Below, piece by piece: positions 25,117 to 33,125 of a stretch of 64,000 nucleotides of DNA. Origin of the DNA: Aquirufa lenticrescens (GTDB lineage Bacteria > Bacteroidota > Bacteroidia > Cytophagales > Spirosomataceae); the NCBI RefSeq assembly GCF_019916085.1, contig NZ_CP049834.1, positions 1,874,501-1,938,500 on the forward strand, in the 5' to 3' direction. The notes under the pieces are model-generated. The model did not search any database. It was not told where the DNA came from and was given only the letters and a program-made list of their open reading frames with translations. Each line of letters starts with the position of its first letter. The first letter of the stretch is position 1. The position numbers and the translations under genes were made by a program.

Positions 25117-28113
25117 TTATTTCTTCTTTAATGTGGATAAATATTCGACTAGATCTACTAATTCTGGGGTACTCATTCCATCGGCTAATCCTTCCGGCAT
25201 CAATGACTCTGGTAATTGCTTGTATGATTTTAAAGCGGACGTTTTAAAGCTTTTCACAATTCCACCTGGAATGCGCAACACGATATCCGTTTCGTTCTTC
25301 GAGACAATGATCCCTTGATACGTATCTCCAGATTTTGTTTTTATTTCAAAGGTTTCATATCCAAAACCAATCCCCGCATTCGGGTGTAAAATGGACATGT
25401 ACATTCCTTCTTTCGATAATTTCGTACCTATTTCACTTAGTTTTGGTCCAAAATCAATCCCTTCATTATTTACCACGTGACACATCGTGCACGAATTCGT
25501 AAATACCACTTTTCCTTTCACTGCATCTCCTGACATTTTGATTAATTCTGCCATTGCTGGATGCGCTTTCTTGGTTTCAGTTTGATGTTTGTCTAAATAA
25601 CTATTTGCTTTCATTCGAATGGACTTTCTCCATGCTTTTTGAAGGCTTTCCACCACTAAAGGAATGTATGCAGTTGCGATTTTCTTTTTCTCTAGCAAGT
25701 CCAAGACAAATTCTTCCGTGGGATAGGCATTTCCAATCACGCGTGCTGCTTGCATTTGAACTGCTTTGCTCAATTTGGGATTCGATGTGGCTTCATACAA
25801 TAATTGTGCTGATTCCGTTTTTCCTTGCCAACGCAATGTTTCGATTAACGCAAGCTGTTCCGCTTCTTTACCCGCAAAGAATTTCGAGCGGATTAATGCA
25901 GCGCCACCAGGCAAATTATACAATACCTGACCCGATTTGGATGCTTCTGTACCGGCTAAAATCATCCCTAACACACGTGGGCTTTCTTCTGTTAGTTGGT
26001 AGTAATCCACTAATTCTAGATAAGGTTTTCCATTGATTTGCTTCAGTAGAGTAGAAAGCATCGACTTCACTTCCGTATTTGAAGTAATGTAAGCCGGTTT
26101 CATATGTCGTAATGCTTCTAATTGTGCGGTGACATCGGTAGCAAACTTACCTTTGATAAGCCCAAATAGAGCCTCAGATTTCTGTTCACCTGGCATGAAA
26201 TCCAAGGCACGGAAATAGGCTAGGGACTTTGTGTTTCCAATCAATTCGATTAAAGCAGGAAGCGCTTTCTCTGTTCTTGCTCTCCAAACGACATCCGAAT
26301 ATCCCTTCGAATTCTCGGGCTTTAAGGCTGCATAAGCTGTAAAACGCTCGTCCCAGTTTCCGTCCGCTCCAATTCCTAAAGCTTCAAGATACCAACGGTC
26401 AGTGCCATTATGGCGCATCGCTAGACTCGCCCATAATTTATTCACTTCCTCTCCCGAAAGATGGCGCAAAGCAATCGCTAATTCGCGTCTAACAGAGGCA
26501 TGTTGATCTTTTGCCGCTTTAGCCGCCAGACTAGCCCATTCCGCGAAGGGTTTTTGTTTCGCTGCCCGAATGGCCATTGCTTTCAGGTTAGGGTTTGCTT
26601 GATCGAACGCTTTTAGAATGAACTCATTCGAACGTGATCCTTGATTCAATACCCAAAATGCACGCGCTCTAAATCGCGGATTTTCATTCGTATTGAATTC
26701 ATTTTCCAATACGGATTCAGCCTTAGTTCCCATTTTTTTCAAAGCCTGAAAGGCTAGAAAGCGGATTTCTAAGTTAGGATTCTCTAATGCTTTAAAAGCT
26801 AGTTCGGGCGTACTTAAATCAAAGTTTGTTTTTTTATACGCGTGTCCTTTAGGCGCGATTCGGTAGATACGACCTTTGGCCTGATCACCCGCCTGATGTC
26901 CACCTACACCTGGATCGTACCAGTCAGCAATAAAAAGAGATCCATCTGGTGCAGCCGCCACATCCGCTGGTCTAAACCATTGGTCGCGCGAAGTAATCAG
27001 ATTGTTTATTCTTGCCTCATAACCAGCTCCCCAAGGAGTAGTAGCATAAGAACGAACCACGTTAGGGCCCGCATCCGTATGAATCATTTGATTTTGGAAG
27101 ATAGACGGCAATAAATTACCCTCGTAAATGATCATCCCAGTAGGAGAACCCGCACCCGTTTGCAATAAATTAGGTACCACGCCCGGGTCATTCAAATGCC
27201 AGTGACGTAATGGAATCTCTTTTTCGATGTTCGTCCGATTTACTGACCAGCCTTCACCCGTCATTTCATCTACATAACCGTAGTTTCCGTGCTCGAAAAC
27301 GGCATTAATCCGCACCCCTTTGTTCCCATCGTCATCATTATCTGATTGCCAAAGTGCCCCATAAGAATCCACCGCCACTTCGTAATTATTTCTAAAATTA
27401 TGCCCTAAAACCTCTACTTGGCTTCCATCTAAATTACAACGGAATACCATTCCTTGACGGTATTTCTTCGGTCCAATCGGATCTCCATCTTGATCTAAGA
27501 CCGGATTTCCTTTGGCATCCAACAACTGTTTCCCTTCGTTTCCGATATTAAAATACAATTTTCCATCCGGCCCAAATGTAAACGCGTGCGCCCCGTGATC
27601 ATGTTGATCGCCACCAATTCCGGAGAACATCACTTCCTTACGGTCCGCCTTGCCATCTCGGTTATCATCAAACATTTTCCAGATATAAGGGCTCTGGGAT
27701 ACAATCACCATTGAATCCAAGACCGCGATACCTAATGGCGCATTTAGCTCAGGCGATTGGTAAAACACTTTTCGGCTATCTGCCTGGCCATCCCCATTCG
27801 TGTCTTCTAAAATGATGATGCGATCTCCCTCGGGATTCGTCGGATTACCATTAATTCCTGGTCGGTAGTTATAGGCCTCTAAGACCCAAACCCGACCTTT
27901 CGAATCTACATCGATATTCGTCGGATTAATCAACATCGGTTCTGCTGCGAAGGGTTTTACTTCTAGTCCTTCTGGGACCTGTAGCGTAGATAACTTTGTT
28001 TGAACCGAATCAACCACTATTTTTTTCGGCTGAACCAATTTAGGGATGCCTAAGCTAACAAGGCTAATCATCCCACCTAGGAATAGGAGTGGTGCGTTTT
28101 TAGCGATTTTCAT
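25117..28113 (-). CDS. PVC-type heme-binding dehydrogenase-like protein with HEAT region and cytochrome c domain
   Basis: The 998-residue exported protein has an N-terminal hydrophobic signal, a six-bladed propeller dehydrogenase-like domain (about 45-430; LEVKPFAAEPMLINPTNI, DHGAHAFTFGPDGKLYF, GNEGK), a helical HEAT-type repeat region (about 440-840) and a C-terminal cytochrome c domain with CTMCH near residue 875. This matches the PVC-type membrane-bound dehydrogenase family of Planctomycetes and Bacteroidota. It likely oxidises a sugar or alcohol in the periplasm and passes electrons to heme, but the substrate is unproven. Confidence 0.88.
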   Translation of the reverse strand: MKIAKNAPLLFLGGMISLVSLGIPKLVQPKKIVVDSVQTKLSTLQVPEGLEVKPFAAEPMLINPTNIDVDSKGRVWVLEAYNYRPGINGNPTNPEGDRIIILEDTNGDGQADSRKVFYQSPELNAPLGIAVLDSMVIVSQSPYIWKMFDDNRDGKADRKEVMFSGIGGDQHDHGAHAFTFGPDGKLYFNIGNEGKQLLDAKGNPVLDQDGDPIGPKKYRQGMVFRCNLDGSQVEVLGHNFRNNYEVAVDSYGALWQSDNDDDGNKGVRINAVFEHGNYGYVDEMTGEGWSVNRTNIEKEIPLRHWHLNDPGVVPNLLQTGAGSPTGMIIYEGNLLPSIFQNQMIHTDAGPNVVRSYATTPWGAGYEARINNLITSRDQWFRPADVAAAPDGSLFIADWYDPGVGGHQAGDQAKGRIYRIAPKGHAYKKTNFDLSTPELAFKALENPNLEIRFLAFQALKKMGTKAESVLENEFNTNENPRFRARAFWVLNQGSRSNEFILKAFDQANPNLKAMAIRAAKQKPFAEWASLAAKAAKDQHASVRRELAIALRHLSGEEVNKLWASLAMRHNGTDRWYLEALGIGADGNWDERFTAYAALKPENSKGYSDVVWRARTEKALPALIELIGNTKSLAYFRALDFMPGEQKSEALFGLIKGKFATDVTAQLEALRHMKPAYITSNTEVKSMLSTLLKQINGKPYLELVDYYQLTEESPRVLGMILAGTEASKSGQVLYNLPGGAALIRSKFFAGKEAEQLALIETLRWQGKTESAQLLYEATSNPKLSKAVQMQAARVIGNAYPTEEFVLDLLEKKKIATAYIPLVVESLQKAWRKSIRMKANSYLDKHQTETKKAHPAMAELIKMSGDAVKGKVVFTNSCTMCHVVNNEGIDFGPKLSEIGTKLSKEGMYMSILHPNAGIGFGYETFEIKTKSGDTYQGIIVSKNETDIVLRIPGGIVKSFKTSALKSYKQLPESLMPEGLADGMSTPELVDLVEYLSTLKKK

Positions 28114-28117
28114 TGTT

Positions 28118-28873
28118 TTAACGAATTGTAGAGAAGGAAGTCGGGGTCATAAAAATGGACTCGATTTTTTCAATAATCTTGCCATCTTTTTCTGAATCAG
28201 TCGATACTTGTTTCCATTTAGGATCATTTACAAAAGCCGACCAATTCGCTTTTGCTGTCTCTTCTGATGGATGTGCCACTAGATAGACCAATTTACTTTG
28301 GACAGCTGGATCCTTTTCGATGGTCGTAAAATAGGCAATATTTTTAATGTCATGCGATTTGAAAATCTTCATCGTGTGATTTTTAAATCGTTCCAAAATA
28401 GCCGGATTTCTACCAGGTAATTGAGAATAGGTACGTAATTCAAATACTTGGTCAACAGGGCCACCAGAAGGTTTAATTTTAGGACTAAAATCAGTGGCAT
28501 TCATAAATATGCTTGTCACTTTAGCAACGATTTTACCCGTTTCTTCAGACTTTTTTGAGACTGTTTTCCACTCAGGATCACTGCTAAAATGCTTCCATGA
28601 AGAATCGCGTTCAGCCTTAGATGGATAAGCTAGGATATAATAAAGAGCGTTTTCTGTATTGTTGGTAGGAATCCAATAGCCCACGTTCGTCATTCCATGT
28701 TTCTCGAAAATTTTAGTCGTGTGATTCGTAAAACGTTGAATTAAAGCGTCTAGTCTGCCTGGATGGCAATAGTAGATGCGCATTTCGAAATAACGATTAT
28801 CTGCTTTTTTCGCGTTTACAGTAAAAGAGAATAGACCTGCACACAGCAAGGTCAAAAGGAATAATTTTTTCAT
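28118..28873 (-). CDS. Exported NIPSNAP-family protein with two domains
   Basis: A Sec signal peptide (MKKLFLLTLLCAGLFSFTVNA) precedes two tandem NIPSNAP-type ferredoxin-like domains. Each begins with a related motif (FEMRIYYCHPGRLDALIQRF and FELRTYSQLPGRNPAILERF) and repeats HTxKIF, YILAYPS/YLVAHPS and W..F..DP.WK. Their function is unknown; the family often sits beside sugar dehydrogenases in Bacteroidota. It is the first gene of an operon with the cytochrome protein, 4 bases upstream. Confidence 0.87.
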   Translation of the reverse strand: MKKLFLLTLLCAGLFSFTVNAKKADNRYFEMRIYYCHPGRLDALIQRFTNHTTKIFEKHGMTNVGYWIPTNNTENALYYILAYPSKAERDSSWKHFSSDPEWKTVSKKSEETGKIVAKVTSIFMNATDFSPKIKPSGGPVDQVFELRTYSQLPGRNPAILERFKNHTMKIFKSHDIKNIAYFTTIEKDPAVQSKLVYLVAHPSEETAKANWSAFVNDPKWKQVSTDSEKDGKIIEKIESIFMTPTSFSTIR

Positions 28874-28897
28874 GAGGTATAATAGGTTTGTACGAAT

Positions 28898-29470
28898 TTA
28901 CGGATTTAATCGTCTTTTCAATAGTTTGTCAATCATAAAAAAGATCATCTCCGGTTTTAGAGTTCTCCAGTTCGGAATTTGGAGGTTTCCGCCAAAATTC
29001 AGGTAATAATCAATCTTATATTTGGCCCATTCTTCCTCCACAAATGGCGCAAAATGCATCGCCGCAATCCATCCATCTTCCACATCCTCAAACCATTCCG
29101 CATAATAATCATCCTCAAAAGAACCATGAAAATTCAATACATTTTCACCCACTAAAATGAAGTGCTTAATCCCCGCATCAACGAAATGATCGACCACCGT
29201 ACGCTTCAAATGCATCACATCATTATGGAGGGTATCATTCCATTCCCCAAACAATTCAATGATTGTATATTTTGCCGCGTAATCCGTGTAAAGAATCTTG
29301 CAAAATAGTGTTTCTGAGCCTATATCATCCCAAAGCGGATGAATATAGTAGCCATAAATATCATTTTCGTAAGTCGTTTCAGAATAATGTCTTCCAAAGA
29401 AGGGTGATTTTTTATCGCGCGCCGCAACGTAAATGGATTCCCATTGGAAAGAGGGTTCAATGTTTTGCAT
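28898..29470 (-). CDS. Hypothetical protein, acidic and aromatic-rich
   Basis: I do not recognise the family of this 190-residue protein. It lacks a signal peptide or membrane segment, is rich in Tyr, Trp, Phe and acidic residues, and has a notable WFEDVEDGWIAAMHFAPFVEEEW stretch (shown broken: WFEDVEDGW, then MHFAPFVEEEW). It lies 24 bases upstream of the NIPSNAP gene on the same strand and downstream of a strong terminator, so it may share the operon's transcript. Confidence 0.7.
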   Translation of the reverse strand: MQNIEPSFQWESIYVAARDKKSPFFGRHYSETTYENDIYGYYIHPLWDDIGSETLFCKILYTDYAAKYTIIELFGEWNDTLHNDVMHLKRTVVDHFVDAGIKHFILVGENVLNFHGSFEDDYYAEWFEDVEDGWIAAMHFAPFVEEEWAKYKIDYYLNFGGNLQIPNWRTLKPEMIFFMIDKLLKRRLNP

Positions 29471-29483
29471 ACTCTAAGAACAT

Positions 29484-29513
29484 AAAAAAGGCTTGCATTT
29501 GCAAGCCTTTTTT
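29484..29513 (-). terminator. Strong intrinsic terminator after the PepSY-like gene
   Basis: Perfect 14-base arms (AAAAAAGGCTTGCA and TGCAAGCCTTTTTT) around a TT centre. On the minus strand the hairpin ends in six T, suiting termination of the lipoprotein gene that stops at 29534. The A/T tracts make it usable on both strands. Confidence 0.85.
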
Positions 29514-29533
29514 GAACAAGTTATGTATTGAAT

Positions 29534-30697
29534 TTACAGGGCTACAGCCTTTTTAAATGCGCCATTTCTATCAAACTCAAGCATGTATTTCTTCGTAACT
29601 ACTTCGATCACAACGTGGTAATCTTTTACCACATTGTCTACTGATGCACTTGCTCCTTTGACAAATACCCATCCTGCATAATTAGCATCCAAATAAGTTT
29701 TTACTGCACTAGGTAGGTCTGTAGACTTTAATTCCTTTATGTTTAGTGCTGGAGGGTTATGACCACCTTTTGCCGGATGATTAGGTAATAACTGGAATGA
29801 GGCATCTAAATGAAACTCTTTTTTAACAGTGGCTATCGTCACTCCTACATGGTATTCTACTACGACTGAGTCTTTTAAAATAGCGACTGCATAATCCAGC
29901 GTAAATCCAGCTGCATTTGTATTTAAATAGGCTGCTAAGCCTGCTGGAAGTGTTTTTAATTCAATTTTGGTAAAATCTGGTCCCTTTGTATTAACCTCTC
30001 TTGTTTTTATTATTTTGCCAGTTGCATCCACAACTAAGTCATACGGAACTCCCAGTTTTTCTATTCGGATATGGTATACTTCCATCCCAGCGGCATCTTT
30101 CACTAAAATAGCTCGCTTAAATGTATAGCCTGCTAAAGTGGATTTCACTGCAGCCGGTAAGTCGGCTAAGGCAATTTCTGTGGCCGCTGGAGCAGGGCCT
30201 TTCTTACCAGGTTTTCCCTGTAAACCGGTTACTTGGCTTAAAAAGGCACCAGTTTGATCAAAGAATATAGAATAATGTTCTTTGTTGAAAATTAATTCTA
30301 CTCTGAAACCTAATTTATCTCCTTTTGTCTTTTTAGAGGCATGCTCGAAAGTGGCCCCCGGAAAATTAGTTTCTAAATAAGATAGCACCGCAGCTGGTAA
30401 ATCTGTTTTAGCAATTTTCACAGCCACTTCTTTGATAATTCCTTTATTAGAAACGACTACTTGTGCCTCCGTAGTAGGCGCCGTAACATTTGCCACATAA
30501 AGAGAATTTGTTTGAAGAGAGGAGTAATCAACCCCCGTTACTTTCGGATACACAGTGGCTACAGCTTGAGTGACTAGAACAGGGACCTCTTGTGGAGCCA
30601 AAGTTGAAGCACTCTGCGGGTCTACATTTTGATCTTTAGTACACGCATTTAATGCTATTAAGGATACAAACGCAATTAATGAAATTTTTGTCTTCAT
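29534..30697 (-). CDS. Lipoprotein with tandem PepSY-like (BLIP-like) repeats
   Basis: A lipoprotein signal (MKTKISLIAFVSLIALNAC) precedes four clear repeats of about 70-80 residues. Each starts with LPAAVxxYL or similar (LPAAVLSYLETNF, LPAAVKSTLAGY, LPAGLAAYLNTNA, LPSAVKTYLDANY), has a central aromatic/hydrophobic strand pair, and ends in FDxxGAFL-like turns. A shorter leading region may be a divergent fifth unit. This is the PepSY-like, beta-lactamase-inhibitor-like domain pattern common in Bacteroidota periplasmic proteins, whose roles are unknown. It is a single-gene transcript with its own terminator. Confidence 0.82.
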   Translation of the reverse strand: MKTKISLIAFVSLIALNACTKDQNVDPQSASTLAPQEVPVLVTQAVATVYPKVTGVDYSSLQTNSLYVANVTAPTTEAQVVVSNKGIIKEVAVKIAKTDLPAAVLSYLETNFPGATFEHASKKTKGDKLGFRVELIFNKEHYSIFFDQTGAFLSQVTGLQGKPGKKGPAPAATEIALADLPAAVKSTLAGYTFKRAILVKDAAGMEVYHIRIEKLGVPYDLVVDATGKIIKTREVNTKGPDFTKIELKTLPAGLAAYLNTNAAGFTLDYAVAILKDSVVVEYHVGVTIATVKKEFHLDASFQLLPNHPAKGGHNPPALNIKELKSTDLPSAVKTYLDANYAGWVFVKGASASVDNVVKDYHVVIEVVTKKYMLEFDRNGAFKKAVAL

Positions 30698-30813
30698 GAT
30701 CTTAAAAGTTGATTTGGTTTATCAAACGGTAAATCTGAAACAATAATATAATTCTATTTTGAAAAAAGGAAGAAGTGGAGCAACCAATCGACGAACGGGC
30801 GCATCTAGTCTAC

Positions 30814-30839
30814 TAAATTATCAGTTAATTGATAATTTA
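30814..30839. promoter_or_regulatory. Inverted repeat in a divergent intergenic region, candidate operator
   Basis: TAAATTATCA-GTTAAT-TGATAATTTA has perfect 10-bp arms and a 6-base spacer. It lies 12 bases before the -33 element of the 46-residue peptide gene's promoter and 117 bases upstream of the divergent PepSY-like gene. The spacing and central TCA-N6-TGA resemble dimeric regulator sites (inference). Confidence 0.45.
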
Positions 30840-30851
30840 TAGTACCTTGTA

Positions 30852-30881
30852 TTGCAAAGTACCTTTTATTTTATATCTTTG
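30852..30881 (+). promoter_or_regulatory. Consensus Bacteroidota promoter
   Basis: TTG (30852-30854), a 19-base spacer and TATCTTTG (30874-30881) match the -33/-7 consensus closely. It drives the 46-residue peptide gene that begins at 30903 and possibly lgt. Together with the upstream inverted repeat it is the best-defined regulatory region in the window. Confidence 0.7.
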
Positions 30882-30902
30882 TAAAAGATTCAGCAAGCAA
30901 TA

Positions 30903-31043
30903 ATGAAAAAACGCCAATTACTTCTTTTATTACTCGTTTTTTGTAGTTTTCAAGCCATGTCTTTAGGCTTCCCTCATCGCTTATATCCCGCGAAATTTAT
31001 TAAAAAGACTATCCAAGTTTTTGTAAAGAACTCAAAGAAATAA
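30903..31043 (+). CDS. 46-residue exported small peptide
   Basis: A complete short gene starts at ATG 30903 and stops at TAA 31041. The product begins MKKRQLLLLLLVFCSFQAMS, a good Sec signal peptide, and continues with a short basic tail GFPHRLYPAKFIKKTIQVF then VKNSKK (mature part about 25 residues, net charge strongly positive). Its promoter is close to consensus with a 21-base leader. I know of no family for it. It may be a secreted peptide, a bacteriocin-like or signalling peptide, or a membrane-associated small protein; the evidence supports only its being a real gene. Confidence 0.6.
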   Translation: MKKRQLLLLLLVFCSFQAMSLGFPHRLYPAKFIKKTIQVFVKNSKK

Positions 31044-31047
31044 TGTT

Positions 31048-31055
31048 TAATTTTG
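31048..31055 (+). promoter_or_regulatory. Possible -7 box for lgt
   Basis: TAATTTTG matches TAnnTTTG, 19 bases before the lgt ATG. The nearest upstream TTG (31021-31023) is 24 bases away, outside the usual spacing. Confidence 0.35.
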
Positions 31056-31074
31056 GTCGAAAGACTAGAATACT

Positions 31075-31902
31075 ATGAGCTTATTATTTATTGAGTGGAA
31101 CGCTGATCCGACTATTATCAACCTTTTAGGATTCCCTATCCGTTGGTACGGATTATGTTTTGCTTTAGCCTTTTTGGCTGGATTTCAGGTCGTAAGTTAT
31201 ATGTTCAAAAAGGAGGGTAGACCTGTCGAACAAGCCGATCAACTATTATTATACACGATGGTAGGAACGGTAGCAGGAGCTAGAATGGGACATTATTTCT
31301 TCTATGAATTTCCCTTGCTTTTAGCAGATCCTGTTCGGTTTTTTATCCAAATGATTACGCCACCTTTTTCTGGTTTAGCTTCCCACGGAGCTGCTATTGG
31401 TCTTTTTACTGCCTTTTATTTATACACTAGAAAAAATAAGGGGCAATCGTATTTGTATGTGACCGATCGGATTGTTATTGCGGCGGCGTTAGCTGGTTTC
31501 TTTATCCGTTTCGGGAATTTGATGAATTCTGAGATCATTGGGAAACCTACTGATTTGCCTTGGGGATTCAAATTTTTACGGGATTATGAGTTCAATCCGA
31601 GTGGCTTAGCGGCCTTTGTTGTACCTCGCCATCCCTCTCAATTGTATGAGGCCTTATCTTGTCTACTATTGTTTTTTATATTACTGTATTTGTGGAATCT
31701 GAAAAAAGAAAAGACACCGGCGGGTTTATTGACAGGTATTTTTATGATTTTCGTTTTCACGCTCCGCTTCTTTTATGAATTTTTAAAGGAGAATCAGAGT
31801 TCATTCGAAAATAATTTGACCTTAAATATGGGCCAAATTCTATCCATTCCGGCTGTCCTGTTTGGTATCGGAGTTCTTTTGTACGCGAAAAGAAAGGCTT
31901 AA
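31075..31902 (+). CDS. lgt: Prolipoprotein diacylglyceryl transferase
   Basis: This membrane enzyme transfers diacylglycerol from phosphatidylglycerol to the lobox Cys of prolipoproteins. About seven helices are visible, with IRWYGLCFALAF at the start, GLASHGAAIG (the catalytic-site HGAAIG motif), the signature RFGNLMNSEIIGKPTDLPWG and RHPSQLYEAL. Length (275) is typical. Lipoproteins in this window (DUF1573, PepSY-like) would be its substrates. The stop overlaps the convergent serine-hydrolase stop by 4 bases. Confidence 0.93.
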   Translation: MSLLFIEWNADPTIINLLGFPIRWYGLCFALAFLAGFQVVSYMFKKEGRPVEQADQLLLYTMVGTVAGARMGHYFFYEFPLLLADPVRFFIQMITPPFSGLASHGAAIGLFTAFYLYTRKNKGQSYLYVTDRIVIAAALAGFFIRFGNLMNSEIIGKPTDLPWGFKFLRDYEFNPSGLAAFVVPRHPSQLYEALSCLLLFFILLYLWNLKKEKTPAGLLTGIFMIFVFTLRFFYEFLKENQSSFENNLTLNMGQILSIPAVLFGIGVLLYAKRKA

Positions 31903-33125
31903 TTCGAGTAATCGAATTGCAGGTGATCTAAATTCGGAAGGTGTTTTTTGGGGCGTTTTACCTCGTAATCGTAAATGACTTGACCTAGGTTTTTGTAGAA
32001 GGGAAATCCGATCGTATCGTAATCATATTTCTCATCATTGAAGATTTCGTCTTCATTACAAAGCAAAACTGCGGTTACCATAAATTCGACTTTCTTGTCA
32101 AAATCCACCACATAGGCATTGTCTAATAGGAATCCATAGGCATCACCTACCTTATTGAAAATGCGCATGGATGGATTCAATGATGCATTTTTTTCTGATC
32201 CATAATATAAGAATTTGCAATAAGTCGCGAACTCCTCTTTGTAAATTGGATCTTTCGATTCCATCGGATACATCGACATATAGCGGTAAAGAAACCCATA
32301 ATCCTCTTTAGACAGCTGGAATCGGTCTTTTGCTGGGAAGGCATCAGGCAACATTAATCTTTTGAGGAAATCATGTTGCGCCTGCAATGGATACGCATTT
32401 TTTAGGCTAAAGTCCAACGGTTTGTCTTCCACCACACCTGCATCATTCATGGTTCCCTTACCTAATAATATGGGTGTCGCTGCGCTGTAGGGTTTATCGT
32501 TAAAGGCCTCTGCTTGCTGGTAGATAACTTTGCCAGATGCGTCCATCAAGTTTATTGGGTTTGTGTATTGATTCTCTAAACGAGGCAGAGGAGTTTGTAA
32601 ACGATGGGTAAGTCTAACCCCGTTGAACCCTTTCGAGCGCATCTTTTCGTTGAAAGGCCGTTGGCCTAAAAATTCGTAAAGGCGATTATAGGCTTCATTA
32701 TCAGACACTAACAAAATCTTTTTAATGTAGTGTTCCACACTTGGTAAACCTGATTTTGCCGTGGTATCCGTCTTGATTTCGAGTTGAGATGGTCGGTTTT
32801 TTAGGGTTTGAAAGGCGGTTGATTTATCAATTTTTAAAGTATTCAATTTTTCTAAGGCCAAAACACTCGCCGCTAATTTCACGGTGCTAGCAGGATAGAA
32901 ATATTCGTTCGAATCTGAGCGATAGGAATAGGTGGTCAGCCTAGGTTTGTTCTTCGCATCGCGATCTATCTGGGTATAAAGAATCTGAAGGCGGTATTTC
33001 TCCGGGTTGTCCGTCAATTTCTTGAATTTGTCTGGGTTAGATAGCAATAATTGCTCCAGTATGTTGGCGGGTTTTTGAGCGAATGTACTCATGCTGACGA
33101 AAAGAATAATAAGGATTTTACGCAT
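31899..33125 (-). CDS. Exported serine hydrolase, beta-lactamase/transpeptidase fold
   Basis: The signal peptide is MRKILIILFVSMSTFAQ. The conserved nucleophile motif SxxK is STVK in YPASTVKLAASVLAL, and SDNEAYNRLYEF is the SDN motif of class A-like enzymes. It is probably a periplasmic hydrolase or a penicillin-binding-protein-like enzyme, of unknown substrate. I chose the inner ATG at 33125, which gives a clean signal peptide; the upstream ATG at 33155 adds ten residues ahead of it. It overlaps the PLP enzyme gene by 8 bases. Resistance cannot be inferred from fold alone. Confidence 0.8.
   Translation of the reverse strand: MRKILIILFVSMSTFAQKPANILEQLLLSNPDKFKKLTDNPEKYRLQILYTQIDRDAKNKPRLTTYSYRSDSNEYFYPASTVKLAASVLALEKLNTLKIDKSTAFQTLKNRPSQLEIKTDTTAKSGLPSVEHYIKKILLVSDNEAYNRLYEFLGQRPFNEKMRSKGFNGVRLTHRLQTPLPRLENQYTNPINLMDASGKVIYQQAEAFNDKPYSAATPILLGKGTMNDAGVVEDKPLDFSLKNAYPLQAQHDFLKRLMLPDAFPAKDRFQLSKEDYGFLYRYMSMYPMESKDPIYKEEFATYCKFLYYGSEKNASLNPSMRIFNKVGDAYGFLLDNAYVVDFDKKVEFMVTAVLLCNEDEIFNDEKYDYDTIGFPFYKNLGQVIYDYEVKRPKKHLPNLDHLQFDYSN

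Noticed and set aside
31899-33125. Serine hydrolase as an antibiotic resistance gene
   Set aside because: The SxxK/SDN motifs are shared with housekeeping penicillin-binding proteins and other hydrolases; sequence alone does not show drug hydrolysis.
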